The notes below the pieces were generated by a model, which saw only the letters and a program-made list of their open reading frames with translations, had not been told where the DNA came from and did not search any database. From JBGVSA01 sp049840475 (lineage in GTDB: Bacteria; Pseudomonadota; Gammaproteobacteria; Burkholderiales; Rhodocyclaceae), in the NCBI GenBank assembly GCA_049840475.1, contig JASGKX010000002.1, positions 124,001 to 188,000 on the forward strand: a stretch of 64,000 bases of DNA, written 5' to 3'. Shown piece after piece: positions 17,642-27,781 of the stretch. Numbering within the stretch: position 1 is the first letter of the stretch; each line of letters begins with the position of its first letter. A program made the translations under genes and the position numbers.

Positions 17642-17667
17642 GGCTGCGGCCGAAGTTCGGCGCAGCC
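17642..17667 (-). terminator. Hairpin in the lepA-lepB gap
   Basis: A GC-rich stem-loop (GGCTGC/GCAGCC extended by GCCG/CGGC with one bulged G) lies between the lepA stop and the lepB start. Only a short T-run follows on the minus strand, so it may be a weak attenuator or mRNA-processing structure rather than a full terminator. Confidence 0.4.
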
Positions 17668-17697
17668 CGACAATCGGTCGAAAACGCTCGACCCGTT

Positions 17698-19491
<1,794 letters not shown>

Positions 19492-19527
19492 GAATTAAAA
19501 GGGTGCGAGCCTTAACGGCTGGCACCC
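19492..19527 (-). terminator. Terminator-like hairpin immediately before lepA
   Basis: On the minus strand GGGTGC...AGCC/GGCT...GCACCC forms an 11-pair stem with one mismatch and a 5-base loop, followed at once by TTTTAATTC and the lepA ATG. The shape is that of an intrinsic terminator for the mucD transcript. Being so close to the start codon it could also control lepA expression. Confidence 0.65.
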
Positions 19528-19559
19528 AACGTAATCAATAAATTAACCCGCGATTATAC

Positions 19560-21065
19560 CTATTTCCCCGCCGGCACCTTCATGCCGACGAAGCTTTGTG
19601 TATCGCCACGACGGACCAGCAGCGTCACTGCGCTGCCCTGCCCCAGTCCGTTCGCAATCTGATTGAAATGGCTGGCCGAACGGATTTCGGTCGACACGCC
19701 CTGCGTGGTGACGGCCGTAATGACATCGCCCGGACGCAGTTCAGCACGGGCGGCTACGCCGCTGGCCTCACGGATAGAGGCGCCGGAAGACAGTTTCATG
19801 TCTTTTTTCTGGTCGCGCGACAGGTCTTGCGTCACAAGCCCGAGCTTGTTGGCACCGACAGGCGTGCGCGGCTGCGGCCGTTGCGCAACTTGAGCGCTAT
19901 CGTCCGGGAACTCGCCAACAAGAATCGTCACCTGCTTTGTCATCCCGGCCCGCCACAGCTGCATGTTCGAACGTGTACCTGGTCGGGCAGCGCTCACCAA
20001 TCGCGGCAGATCGACCGAATTGGCGACTGCTTTTCCATCAAAAGTCTGGATGACGTCGCCCACTTTGATGCCGATCTTGTCGGCGGGCCCACCCGGATCG
20101 ATGCCGCTGACCAACGCGCCCTCGGCGCGCGGCAGCCGGAAGCTGTCTGCCATCTCGCGCGTCACGTCCTGGATCAGCACGCCGATTCGACCGCGCGCAA
20201 CGCGACCGTCCGACCGCAGTTGTTGCTGGACGTTCATTGCCACATCGATCGGAATGGCAAACGAAATCCCCATGAAACCGCCCGAGCGCGAGTAAATCTG
20301 CGAGTTGATGCCGACCACCTCGCCCTTGAGGTTGAAGAGCGGCCCACCGGAGTTACCGGGGTTGATCGCGACGTCAGTCTGGATGAAGGGCACCAGCGTC
20401 TCGTCCGGCAGCGAGCGAGCCTTGGCGCTGACGATACCCGCCGTCACCGAGCTTTCGAAGCCGAACGGGGAACCGATAGCCAGCACCCAATCGCCCACCC
20501 GCAGTTGTTCGGGGCTACCGAGCACCGCTTGCGGCAGATTGGTGGCATCGACCTTCAGCAACGCAATGTCGGTACGCTTGTCAGTGCCAATGACGCGTGC
20601 GGCGAATTCACGCTTGTCGAACAGGCGCACAAGAATCTCATCGGCGTCTTCGACTACATGTGCATTCGTCAGAATGTAACCATCCGCGCCGATGATGAAG
20701 CCGGAACCGAGCGACTGGTTTTCTTCCTCACGCGGGGTCGATGGCTCCGACGGCGACTTCTTGGGAATGAAACGACGCAGCCAGCCGGGCACCTCAAGAC
20801 TGTCCTCGTCATTCTGCAGATAGGGCGCACGAGGTGCGCGCGAGGATTGCGTCGCACTGATGTTCACCACGACAGGGCCATGACGGGCGACGAGTTCGGC
20901 AAAGGCCGGCAGTTCGCGCCCGCCGACGTTAACCGTGGGCGTGGCCTTGCTGGCCGCACGGCTGACAGGCGCCGCTACCGCCCCTGCGGGCGCAGCCAGC
21001 GACAGTACGAGCGCCAGGGCGGCAGCAATGCCGCGGAAGGTGTTAGGCATATGTGTTCGGTTCAT
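19560..21065 (-). CDS. mucD: Periplasmic serine protease, DegQ/MucD (HtrA family)
   Basis: An HtrA-type protease/chaperone that degrades misfolded envelope proteins. The 501-residue product has a signal peptide (about 1-33, ending AGAVA), the trypsin-like domain with His in TNAHVVEDADE, Asp in DIALLKVDA and Ser in NPGNSGGPLFNLKG, then two PDZ domains (GALVSGIDPGGPADKIGIKV, and the C-terminal one with SGVAARAELRPGDVITAV). It follows rpoE-rseA-rseB-rseC, so it belongs to the sigma-E regulon. The ATG at 21065 overlaps the rseC stop by four bases. Whether to name it degQ or mucD is convention; the operon context favours MucD. Confidence 0.93.
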   Translation of the reverse strand: MNRTHMPNTFRGIAAALALVLSLAAPAGAVAAPVSRAASKATPTVNVGGRELPAFAELVARHGPVVVNISATQSSRAPRAPYLQNDEDSLEVPGWLRRFIPKKSPSEPSTPREEENQSLGSGFIIGADGYILTNAHVVEDADEILVRLFDKREFAARVIGTDKRTDIALLKVDATNLPQAVLGSPEQLRVGDWVLAIGSPFGFESSVTAGIVSAKARSLPDETLVPFIQTDVAINPGNSGGPLFNLKGEVVGINSQIYSRSGGFMGISFAIPIDVAMNVQQQLRSDGRVARGRIGVLIQDVTREMADSFRLPRAEGALVSGIDPGGPADKIGIKVGDVIQTFDGKAVANSVDLPRLVSAARPGTRSNMQLWRAGMTKQVTILVGEFPDDSAQVAQRPQPRTPVGANKLGLVTQDLSRDQKKDMKLSSGASIREASGVAARAELRPGDVITAVTTQGVSTEIRSASHFNQIANGLGQGSAVTLLVRRGDTQSFVGMKVPAGK

Positions 21066-21496
21066 CGTTCGGGGAGGACGCGCACCATCCGCGGCTGAAG
21101 CAAACGCATGGAGTGGTGCGCCCGGCCACGGCGCAGGATGCCCAGCGATAACGCCAGAGCGGCCATCGCGCCAGCCGCAGCCCATGCGTCGCTGGCCGTC
21201 AACCATTGGCCGAGCGCGGCGCCGCACAGCATCAGCAACAAGGGAACGAGATAGGCAAGTACGGCAGCCCGCAACGGGGCGCCATCGGGGACTTCGAGTG
21301 TTACACGCGTGCCGGGCACGGCGGCCAGGACGTTATCGACGGCATATTCGCCGCAACGTGGCCCCAGCACCTCTCCGAGCATCGCACTGCGACAACCCCC
21401 GGGTTCGTCGCAACGGCCGCAACCGCCGCTCGTCTTGACCACCCTGACGATGGCCAGCCGGGCGTCGGCCCGCGTCACCATTGCTTCGACTTGCAT
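21062..21496 (-). CDS. rseC: RseC/MucC-like sigma-E modulator
   Basis: A 144-residue inner-membrane protein of the SoxR-reducing/RseC family. The cytoplasmic N-terminus carries the family Cys cluster (GGCGRCDEPGGC, four Cys), followed by LGPRCGEYAV. Two membrane segments come next (AAVLAYLVPLLLMLCGAALG and AWAAAGAMAALALSLGIL). The ATG at 21496 aligns with the known family N-terminus; a GTG ten codons earlier is possible. In E. coli RseC modulates sigma-E activity and SoxR reduction. Here it lies between rseB and mucD and overlaps mucD by four bases. Confidence 0.85.
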   Translation of the reverse strand: MQVEAMVTRADARLAIVRVVKTSGGCGRCDEPGGCRSAMLGEVLGPRCGEYAVDNVLAAVPGTRVTLEVPDGAPLRAAVLAYLVPLLLMLCGAALGQWLTASDAWAAAGAMAALALSLGILRRGRAHHSMRLLQPRMVRVLPER

Positions 21497-21575
21497 GACG
21501 ATTCCGCCTGCGCGACCGTCGCACACCGCCCCTTGCGGCGCGGCCGGCGGTCGCGTTCAAGCGCGGATTCTAGCC

Positions 21576-22557
21576 TTACTTCTTGCGAAGCTCGACACTT
21601 TCTGCGGCACGGCGCAGCGCCCGCAGCGGGACCTCGCCGATAGCGGTGACCTGGTAATCACCAGTGGCGCGTTTGTAGATACCAATCGCGCCGGATGAGC
21701 CAGTGTAGGGAGGCGTGCTCATGTTGCGGCCGGAGGCCGGTTCGATGAAGACCGAGATAGTGGCCAGCCCATCGGAAAAGACGGCATGGAAGGCTTCCGG
21801 ACCGTCGCGCTTGAGCGGACGACGCACGAACGACACTTGACGGAAACCGCTGGGAACGCCACGGAAGCGGATGTTCACATCTTCGGCGCGCACGTCCTGC
21901 CCGCGCGCGTTGACGACGCGCCAGTCGGCCGAACGGTTGTAGCGCGGCTTGACAGCGTCTCGGTCGATGTTGCCGACGGAGAGTTCCTTGAAGCTGAACT
22001 GCTCGATGACGTTGTCGTGATCATCCACCACGCGCGCCTTGATCAGCAGACCGCTGCTGACATCGAGCCACAGTTCGTAGCCATAGCGAAGTTCGTCGCG
22101 CGGTTCCAGAAACGATCTGTTGGGCATCGCGGTCGGCCAGCTTGTCGGTCTTGCCCAAGCGAATGGTGTAGTAGTCGGACAGCGCACCGATGGCATTGAG
22201 CAGACGGCCCGGGAAACGACCCGTTTCAGCACGATCGATGATGACGAGCTGATCCTGCGGCAGGTAGGTCATCACGTCGTCGTTGGTACGGACGATCTCG
22301 CGGATTGGCCCACCGTCAAGCGTTTCGATCTTCTCGTGATCACCTGCGGCATCAACCACGTGCGTAACCCGGGAGGTCTCGGCACGGCCATGACTCTGGT
22401 ACACGAACACCCCAGAGAAATTGACGCTGCGCGCTGCCTGGTTCATGCGCTGCAGCCAGCCTTGTGCATCCAGTCCGCTATTCGTTTGAGATTGCGCGCC
22501 CGCGGTGCAGGCGATAGTGGCGGCAAAGAACGCCGCCAACGCGCCAGACAGTCTCAT
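21576..22557 (-). pseudogene. rseB: Sigma-E regulatory protein RseB/MucB, frame broken by one base
   Basis: RseB is the periplasmic protein that shields RseA from proteolysis and senses mislocalised lipids and proteins. The first frame (from 22557) encodes a signal peptide and the lipid-binding domain (NFSGVFVYQSHGRAETSRVT) up to LADRDAQQIV; the rest (LEPRDELRYGYELWLDVSSG to the TAA at 21576) is in another frame. Removing one A from the AAA at 22110-22112 rejoins them as IVLEPRDEL and gives 326 residues, a normal RseB length. The start overlaps the rseA stop (ATGA). Either a sequencing error or a recent slippage mutation; a real knock-out would raise sigma-E responsiveness. Confidence 0.9.
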
Positions 22558-23096
22558 CGCCGCGTTTCCACCTGTTCGTCACCCACAGTGCGGATGTAAC
22601 CCGCCATGCTCGGCAGCGCCGAGCCTACGCCGTAGTTTTGATGCGCCATCATGTAGGCGCGGTCGTCGTCGTAGCCGCCACGTACGCTCGACACCATCTT
22701 GGCCGACACGGGCACCGTATCCTGCTGGGCCATGGTCATGCCACCCGGCACAGCAGCGGGCGCTTCGGTTTGCTTGGTGAGCGACAGCGACATCCAGCCA
22801 ACCACAGCCACGCCTGCAACGGCGGCCGCCATCGGCATCCAGCGCGGCGACGGACGACGTTCGATTGGCCGCGTCACCGGTGCCAGCACCGTCGGTTCAG
22901 TTTCGAGTGCGGCCATCACGCGGCTGGTGAAGTCATTCGACAGCGGCGTCTCATCGCGCAGCACGTCTCCGATCAGCCAGTAGGCTTCACCGGTTGCACG
23001 CTGTTCCGGCGATCGCGCGAGCGTCGCCAGAATATGCGCGGACTCTTCGGCGGCCAGCTCGCCGTCCATCCATGCAGACAATTGATCCTTCGCCAT
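22554..23096 (-). CDS. rseA: Anti-sigma-E factor RseA/MucA
   Basis: A 180-residue single-pass inner-membrane anti-sigma factor. The N-terminal sigma-binding domain (DQLSAWMDGELAAEESAHIL, then GEAYWLIGDVLRDE) is the conserved RseA N-domain, followed by one membrane segment (MPMAAAVAGVAVVGWMSLSL) and a periplasmic tail where RseB would bind. The ATG at 23096 is chosen because AGAGG is eight bases upstream; in-frame GTGs just before it would overlap rpoE. It is placed directly after rpoE and before rseB, as expected. Confidence 0.92.
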   Translation of the reverse strand: MAKDQLSAWMDGELAAEESAHILATLARSPEQRATGEAYWLIGDVLRDETPLSNDFTSRVMAALETEPTVLAPVTRPIERRPSPRWMPMAAAVAGVAVVGWMSLSLTKQTEAPAAVPGGMTMAQQDTVPVSAKMVSSVRGGYDDDRAYMMAHQNYGVGSALPSMAGYIRTVGDEQVETRR

Positions 23097-23098
23097 CA

Positions 23099-23698
23099 CT
23101 ACCACCTCTTGTCAGGCGCGATATCCAACATAGGCCTCAAGCGCTCGGATATCGCCTCGCGCGCTCTGAAAATCCGCGACCGCACGGTGCCGATCGGGCA
23201 CCCCATGACAGTTGCAATCTCTTCGTAACTCAAACCCTCGATTTCGCGCAGCACGATCGCAGTACGCAACTCCTCGGGCAACGCCTCCATGGCGGCGTTA
23301 ACGGTCTGGCCGATCTGTTTGGTCTGCAAGAGCCGTTCTGGCGTATCGATGTCGCGCAGATGATCGCCGTCATCCATGGTTTCGGCTTCTTCCGAGTCCA
23401 CTTCAGTGGACGTCGGCGCACGCCGCCCCTGCGACACCAGGTAATTCTTGGCGGTATTGATACCGATCCGGTACAGCCACGTGTAGAACGCACTGTCGCC
23501 ACGAAACGAAGGCAGCGCACGGTAGGCCTTGATAAAGGCTTCCTGCGTCACGTCCTCCACTTCCGCTGGATCGCGAATCATCCGCGAAAGCAGACGGCCG
23601 AGCTTGCGCTGATACTTCGACACGAGCAGGCCGAATGCCTGCTTGTCGCCGCGCTGTACACGCTCAACCAACTGCTGGTCTATCTCTCGATCGCTCAT
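23099..23698 (-). CDS. rpoE: RNA polymerase sigma factor RpoE (sigma-E/AlgU)
   Basis: A 199-residue ECF sigma factor controlling the envelope-stress regulon. Region 2 includes DVTQEAFIKAYRALPSFRGD and FYTWLYRIGINTAKNYL (the -10 recognition helix). Region 4 has LSYEEIATVMGCPIGTVRSR, the -35 recognition helix-turn-helix. It heads the operon rpoE-rseA-rseB-rseC-mucD and is preceded by a sequence matching its own promoter consensus. It is divergently transcribed from nadB, the standard genomic context for rpoE in proteobacteria. Confidence 0.97.
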   Translation of the reverse strand: MSDREIDQQLVERVQRGDKQAFGLLVSKYQRKLGRLLSRMIRDPAEVEDVTQEAFIKAYRALPSFRGDSAFYTWLYRIGINTAKNYLVSQGRRAPTSTEVDSEEAETMDDGDHLRDIDTPERLLQTKQIGQTVNAAMEALPEELRTAIVLREIEGLSYEEIATVMGCPIGTVRSRIFRAREAISERLRPMLDIAPDKRW

Positions 23699-23777
23699 CG
23701 GCTACGGTGGTAGGTGTCGGCGAACCGACGTCATAAACCGCGCGAGTATACCCGATGAGGCGGTCCAATCTGGCTCG

Positions 23778-23804
23778 TGAGACCGGGTGATATGCGATAA
23801 GTTC
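23778..23804 (-). promoter_or_regulatory. Predicted sigma-E promoter of rpoE
   Basis: On the minus strand GAACTT is followed by 16 bases and TCTCA, a close match to the sigma-E consensus (GGAACTT, about 16 bases, TCTGA/TCAAA). It lies about 80 bases before the rpoE start codon, which fits positive autoregulation. A TATACT hexamer closer to the gene could be the -10 of a second, housekeeping promoter, but no good -35 accompanies it. Confidence 0.75.
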
Positions 23805-23884
23805 AGCGACCGAAGGGGCTCGGAAGGCCCAAAGCGCGTGATATATTCATTGCGCTTCATTCTTTGACAATCCGGAGCACCACC

Positions 23885-25498
23885 TTGCAAGCATTCGACG
23901 TTCTCGTCCTGGGCAGCGGCCTTGCCGGCCAGTCCTTGGCACTGAGACTCGCAGATCACAAAAAGGTGGCGCTCGTCACCAAACGTCACATCGAAGATGG
24001 CGCGACAGCCTGGGCTCAGGGCGGCATCGCAGCCGTCATCGACCCCGCCGATTCGGTTGAGGCGCATTTCGACGACACCCTCGTGGCAGGAGGCGGTCTC
24101 AACGACGTAAACGCAACGCGTTTCGTCATCGAACACGGGGCCGAAGCCATCCAGTGGCTGCGCGACACCGGCGTCCCCTTTACTCCCGATCAGGCAGCGC
24201 CTTGGGGCATGCACCTGACGCGCGAAGGCGGCCATAGTCATCGACGCATTGTCCACGTTGCCGACGCAACCGGCGCAGCCGTACATCAGACGCTGACAGA
24301 GCGCGTCAGCTCGCATCCGAATATCCACATCATCGAAGAACACGTAGCCGTCAACCTGATCGTCGGTCACAAGATCGGCAAGCCCGAATTGGGTTGCGTG
24401 GGCGCGTACCTGCTCGACCTGAAAAGTGGCCATGTGCGCGCCGTGGCGGCTTCGCACACCGTGCTGGCGACGGGCGGCGCGGGCAAGGTGTATCTGTACA
24501 CCACCAACCCTGACACGGCGACTGGCGACGGCATTGCAATGGCGTGGCGTGCGGGCTGCCGCGTGTCGAACATGGAGTTCATCCAGTTCCATCCAACCTG
24601 TCTGTATCACCCTCAGGCCAAGTCTTTCCTGATCTCTGAGGCGGTACGCGGCGAAGGAGGCCTGCTCAAGCTGCCCGACGGTACACGCTTCATGCCGGCA
24701 CATGATGCGCGCGGAGAACTGGCACCACGCGACGTCGTGGCTCGCGCCATAGACTTCGAGATGAAGAAAGGCGGTTTCGACAGCGTCTTTCTCGACATCA
24801 GCCACAAGCCGGCGGACTTTCTGCGCGGGCACTTTCCGAACATCTACGCACGCTGCCTGGAACTGGGCATCGACATCACGCAGCAGCCGATTCCGGTCGT
24901 GCCGGCGGCGCACTACACATGCGGCGGCGTGCAGACCGACTTGCGAGCACGCACTGACATCCCGGGGTTGTACGCCATCGGCGAAACCGCCTGTTCAGGG
25001 CTGCACGGCGCAAACCGACTGGCATCGAACTCGCTGCTCGAATGCGTGGTGTTTGGCCGCGCGGCGGCAGAAGACATCCTTGCCAATCCGCGCGGCCGTC
25101 CGCACACACTGCCCGCCTGGGACGAAAGCCGGGTATCGGATGCGGACGAGCAAGTGGTGATCTCCCACAATTGGGACGAGCTACGCCGCTTTATGTGGGA
25201 CTACGTAGGCATCGTGCGCACAAACAAGCGGCTGGAACGCGCGCAGCATCGCATTCGCCTGCTGGAACGCGAAATCAACGAGTACTACACGAACTTCCGG
25301 ATCTCGAACGACCTGATCGAGCTGCGCAACCTCGTCACGACCGCCGATCTCATCGTGCGCAGCGCGCTTCGTCGCAAGGAAAGCCGTGGCCTGCATTTCT
25401 CGCGCGATTATCCGGACCTGGCCCCTGTTGCGCGCCCGACGGTTCTCAACAATTCGCGGTTCCCGAAGGGCATTCAACGCTGGACAACCCAGCCCTGA
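23885..25498 (+). CDS. nadB: L-aspartate oxidase
   Basis: A FAD enzyme catalysing aspartate to iminoaspartate, the first step of de novo NAD synthesis. The 537-residue product has the FAD-binding GSGLAGQSLALRLADHKKVA at the N-terminus, the active-site segment HLTREGGHSHRRIVH, the QFHPTCLYHP motif, and the C-terminal GLHGANRLASNSLLECVVFG signature. The start is taken as TTG 23885, eight bases after CGGAG, because it places M-Q-A-F-D-V directly before the Rossmann strand; the TTG seven codons upstream has no ribosome site. The gene stands alone, without nadA or nadC beside it. Confidence 0.95.
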   Translation: MQAFDVLVLGSGLAGQSLALRLADHKKVALVTKRHIEDGATAWAQGGIAAVIDPADSVEAHFDDTLVAGGGLNDVNATRFVIEHGAEAIQWLRDTGVPFTPDQAAPWGMHLTREGGHSHRRIVHVADATGAAVHQTLTERVSSHPNIHIIEEHVAVNLIVGHKIGKPELGCVGAYLLDLKSGHVRAVAASHTVLATGGAGKVYLYTTNPDTATGDGIAMAWRAGCRVSNMEFIQFHPTCLYHPQAKSFLISEAVRGEGGLLKLPDGTRFMPAHDARGELAPRDVVARAIDFEMKKGGFDSVFLDISHKPADFLRGHFPNIYARCLELGIDITQQPIPVVPAAHYTCGGVQTDLRARTDIPGLYAIGETACSGLHGANRLASNSLLECVVFGRAAAEDILANPRGRPHTLPAWDESRVSDADEQVVISHNWDELRRFMWDYVGIVRTNKRLERAQHRIRLLEREINEYYTNFRISNDLIELRNLVTTADLIVRSALRRKESRGLHFSRDYPDLAPVARPTVLNNSRFPKGIQRWTTQP

Positions 25499-25500
25499 GA

Positions 25501-25529
25501 ACGTCGCGTAGCGAATCACTACGCGACGT
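25501..25529. terminator. Hairpin between convergent nadB and ygfX
   Basis: A perfect 11-base stem (ACGTCGCGTAG/CTACGCGACGT) with a 7-base loop starts three bases after the nadB stop. It has no T-run, but its position between convergent genes suggests a transcription or decay barrier. Confidence 0.5.
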
Positions 25530-25543
25530 GCAACACCCAAGCG

Positions 25544-26014
25544 TTACTCAGGCTTGCCGGTTGGTCGCCGCGCTTTCCATCGCAACCAGATGCGCAGTTG
25601 TCGCCACAACGCGACGTCCATTCCGTCGCGCGCAAAAGCGTGCCGTACCGCCTTGCCATCGGCGGTTCGCCGCCAGTGCACCACGATGACCCAGCCTAGA
25701 TCCACGCATCCCGAGAGGATGTCAATGCCATCAGCCTGTTCGGCACGCACGACGCAGGCAGCGCCAGAAGTCTGTAGCTCCAGCCAGTCATTGGCGCAAC
25801 GTCGATGATGTCGCCAAGTGACCACGGCGGAGCAGACGGCCAGCATCAGCACCACGACCTTCACGCGAATGGGGACACCCGGCGACAAGGCTGCCAAGCA
25901 AGGCACGAGATGCGCCAGCCACGCCGCGGCGCGCAGACACGGGGAAGGATATAAAGGAATTCGGGGCAGAGACGCGTTCGCGCCCCTGCCCCGAGACGAT
26001 GCATTGCCGCTCAT
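25544..26014 (-). CDS. YgfX-like membrane protein
   Basis: A 156-residue protein with two adjacent membrane segments (LRAAAWLAHLVPCLAAL and RVKVVVLMLAVCSAVVTW) and a soluble C-terminal domain that ends in DVALWRQLRIWLRWKA. This short hydrophobic hairpin plus a Trp/Arg-rich C-terminal motif is characteristic of the YgfX family. YgfX/CptA of E. coli has been described as a membrane toxin paired with the succinate dehydrogenase assembly factor SdhE (YgfY). No SdhE gene is adjacent here. In Burkholderiales it typically sits between nadB/rpoE and fabF, as seen. The function here is uncertain. Confidence 0.65.
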   Translation of the reverse strand: MSGNASSRGRGANASLPRIPLYPSPCLRAAAWLAHLVPCLAALSPGVPIRVKVVVLMLAVCSAVVTWRHHRRCANDWLELQTSGAACVVRAEQADGIDILSGCVDLGWVIVVHWRRTADGKAVRHAFARDGMDVALWRQLRIWLRWKARRPTGKPE

Positions 26015-26041
26015 CGCGGCAGTATCTCAGAAACCGATCCG

Positions 26042-27280
26042 TTATATCTTGCGGAAGACCAGCGTGCTGTTCGTGCCGCCAAACCCGAACGAATTGGAGA
26101 TAGCCACATTGATCTTCATCTGGCGCGCCACGTTTGGCACGTAGTCGAGATCACAGGCCGGGTCCGGCTCGACGAGATTGATCGTCGGAGGCGCGATCTG
26201 ATGGTGGATCGCCAGCGTCGAGAACACCGCCTCGATACCTGCCGCGCCGCCCAGCAGGTGGCCCGTCATCGACTTGGTCGAACTCATCGCCACTTGTTTG
26301 ACGTGATCGCCAAACGCACGCTTGGCGGCAAGCGTTTCAGCGATGTCGCCCAACGGCGTCGACGTGCCGTGCGCGTTGACGTAGTGGACCTCGTCAGCGT
26401 TAGTGCGGCCATTGCGCAGCGCGTTCACGATACTGCGCGACGCCCCCTCGCCACCTTCGCTCGGCGCGGTGATGTGATAGGCGTCCGAACTCATGCCGTA
26501 GCCCGCCAGCTCGCAGTAAATCTTGGCACCGCGCGCCTTGGCGTGCTCGTATTCTTCGAGCACCAGCACGCCAGCGCCCTCACCCAGCACGAAACCATCG
26601 CGCCCCATGTCCCACGGACGACTGGCCGCAGCCGGATCGTCATTGCGGGTTGACAGCGCCTTGGCGGCACAAAAACCGCCCATGCCAAGTGGCGATACGG
26701 TTGACTCGGCGCCACCGGCAACCATGATGTCGGCATCGCCGTATTCGATCAGACGCTGCGCTTCACCAATCGAATGGTTGCCCGTCGCGCACGCGCTGAC
26801 CGTGGCGAAATTCGGGCCCTTGAAGCCGTAGTTGATCGACAGAATCCCCGAGATCATGTTGATGATCGAACCGGGAACGAAGAACGGGGAAATCTTTTTC
26901 ACACCCACTTCACGCGCGGCTTCGTGCGTTTCTTCGATCATCGGCAGACCGCCGATGCCAGAACCGATGCACACACCAATGCGTTCGGCATTTTCAGGCT
27001 GCTCGCCGATGCCAGCGTCCTTCAACGCGTCAATCGCGGCGGCCAGGCCGTAGTGGATGAACGTATCGTAGCGGCGGGCCTCCTTGGGCGACAGGTAGTT
27101 CGCCACATCGAAGTCCTTGACCTCTCCGGCGATCTGCGTCGGAAAGCCGCTCACGTCAAAGCGCGTGACGCGCCCGATGCCGGAACGACCGTTGATGATG
27201 TTGTCCCAAGCCGTGGCTACAGAATTACCGACAGGACTGATAATCCCCAGGCCTGTCACGACTACTCGGCGACGCGTCAA
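26042..27280 (-). CDS. fabF: 3-oxoacyl-ACP synthase II
   Basis: The elongating condensing enzyme of type II fatty-acid synthesis, including the temperature-sensitive C16:1 to C18:1 step. The 412-residue product has the thiolase fold with the Cys-His-His triad: Cys in TVSACATGNHSIGEA, His in VNAHGTSTPLGD, and Lys/His in SSTKSMTGHLLGGAAGIE. The start is TTG 27280: AAGGAG lies six bases upstream and the protein then begins TRRRVVVTGLGIISP as in homologues; the ATG 14 codons earlier would put that ribosome site inside the gene. It follows acpP across a strong hairpin. Confidence 0.96.
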   Translation of the reverse strand: MTRRRVVVTGLGIISPVGNSVATAWDNIINGRSGIGRVTRFDVSGFPTQIAGEVKDFDVANYLSPKEARRYDTFIHYGLAAAIDALKDAGIGEQPENAERIGVCIGSGIGGLPMIEETHEAAREVGVKKISPFFVPGSIINMISGILSINYGFKGPNFATVSACATGNHSIGEAQRLIEYGDADIMVAGGAESTVSPLGMGGFCAAKALSTRNDDPAAASRPWDMGRDGFVLGEGAGVLVLEEYEHAKARGAKIYCELAGYGMSSDAYHITAPSEGGEGASRSIVNALRNGRTNADEVHYVNAHGTSTPLGDIAETLAAKRAFGDHVKQVAMSSTKSMTGHLLGGAAGIEAVFSTLAIHHQIAPPTINLVEPDPACDLDYVPNVARQMKINVAISNSFGFGGTNSTLVFRKI

Positions 27281-27312
27281 CGCGGTCTCCTTCCTTGATT
27301 TCTGATGCAGTT

Positions 27313-27355
27313 GACAGGACAACGCCTCACCACGGCGGCGAGGCGTTGTTCTGTC
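27313..27355 (-). terminator. Long hairpin between acpP and fabF
   Basis: A 16-base stem with a single mismatch (GACAGAACAACGCCTC pairing with GAGGCGTTGTCCTGTC) and an 11-base loop, on the minus-strand transcript between acpP and fabF. No T-run follows. It probably acts as an mRNA-stabilising or attenuating element that lets acpP be expressed above fabF. Confidence 0.6.
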
Positions 27356-27435
27356 GGCTTGTTTGAAACCCGTCCGGGTCGTGATACCCGTTGACCACCG
27401 CGCAGATTTGCGGCATGACGGCGACCCGAAAGGTT

Positions 27436-27678
27436 TTACGCCTTGTTCAGGTGGGCGCTGACGTAGTCAATCGCCTGTTGAACGGTGGTGATCTTTTCAG
27501 CTTCTTCGTCGGGGATTTCGCACTCGAATTCCTCTTCCAAAGCCATCACCAATTCGACGGTGTCCAGCGAGTCGGCGCCCAGATCGTTGACGAACGAAGA
27601 TTCGTTCTTGATCTCGGCCTCATTAACGCCAAGCTGTTCCGCGACGATCTTGCGAACGCGCTGCTCGATGTTCTCCAT
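27436..27678 (-). CDS. acpP: Acyl carrier protein
   Basis: The 80-residue acidic carrier that holds growing acyl chains on a 4'-phosphopantetheine arm. It starts MENIEQRVRKIVAEQLGV and has the attachment site GADSLDTVELVMALEEEF with Ser 37. A frame extension upstream lacks a start with support; the ATG at 27678 has GGAAGGAG before it. The 103 bases upstream include a TAATAT hexamer (27724-27729 on the minus strand) that could be the -10 of a separate acpP promoter. It is flanked by fabG and fabF as in nearly all proteobacteria. Confidence 0.98.
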   Translation of the reverse strand: MENIEQRVRKIVAEQLGVNEAEIKNESSFVNDLGADSLDTVELVMALEEEFECEIPDEEAEKITTVQQAIDYVSAHLNKA

Positions 27679-27781
27679 GAATTGCTCCTTCCCTGTTAAA
27701 GCGTTTATACCGAAAAACCTGCCTATATTAGCAAAAAACGGCACCGATCTTCAGCCAACGTTCGGCCTGGACCGGCGGCGT

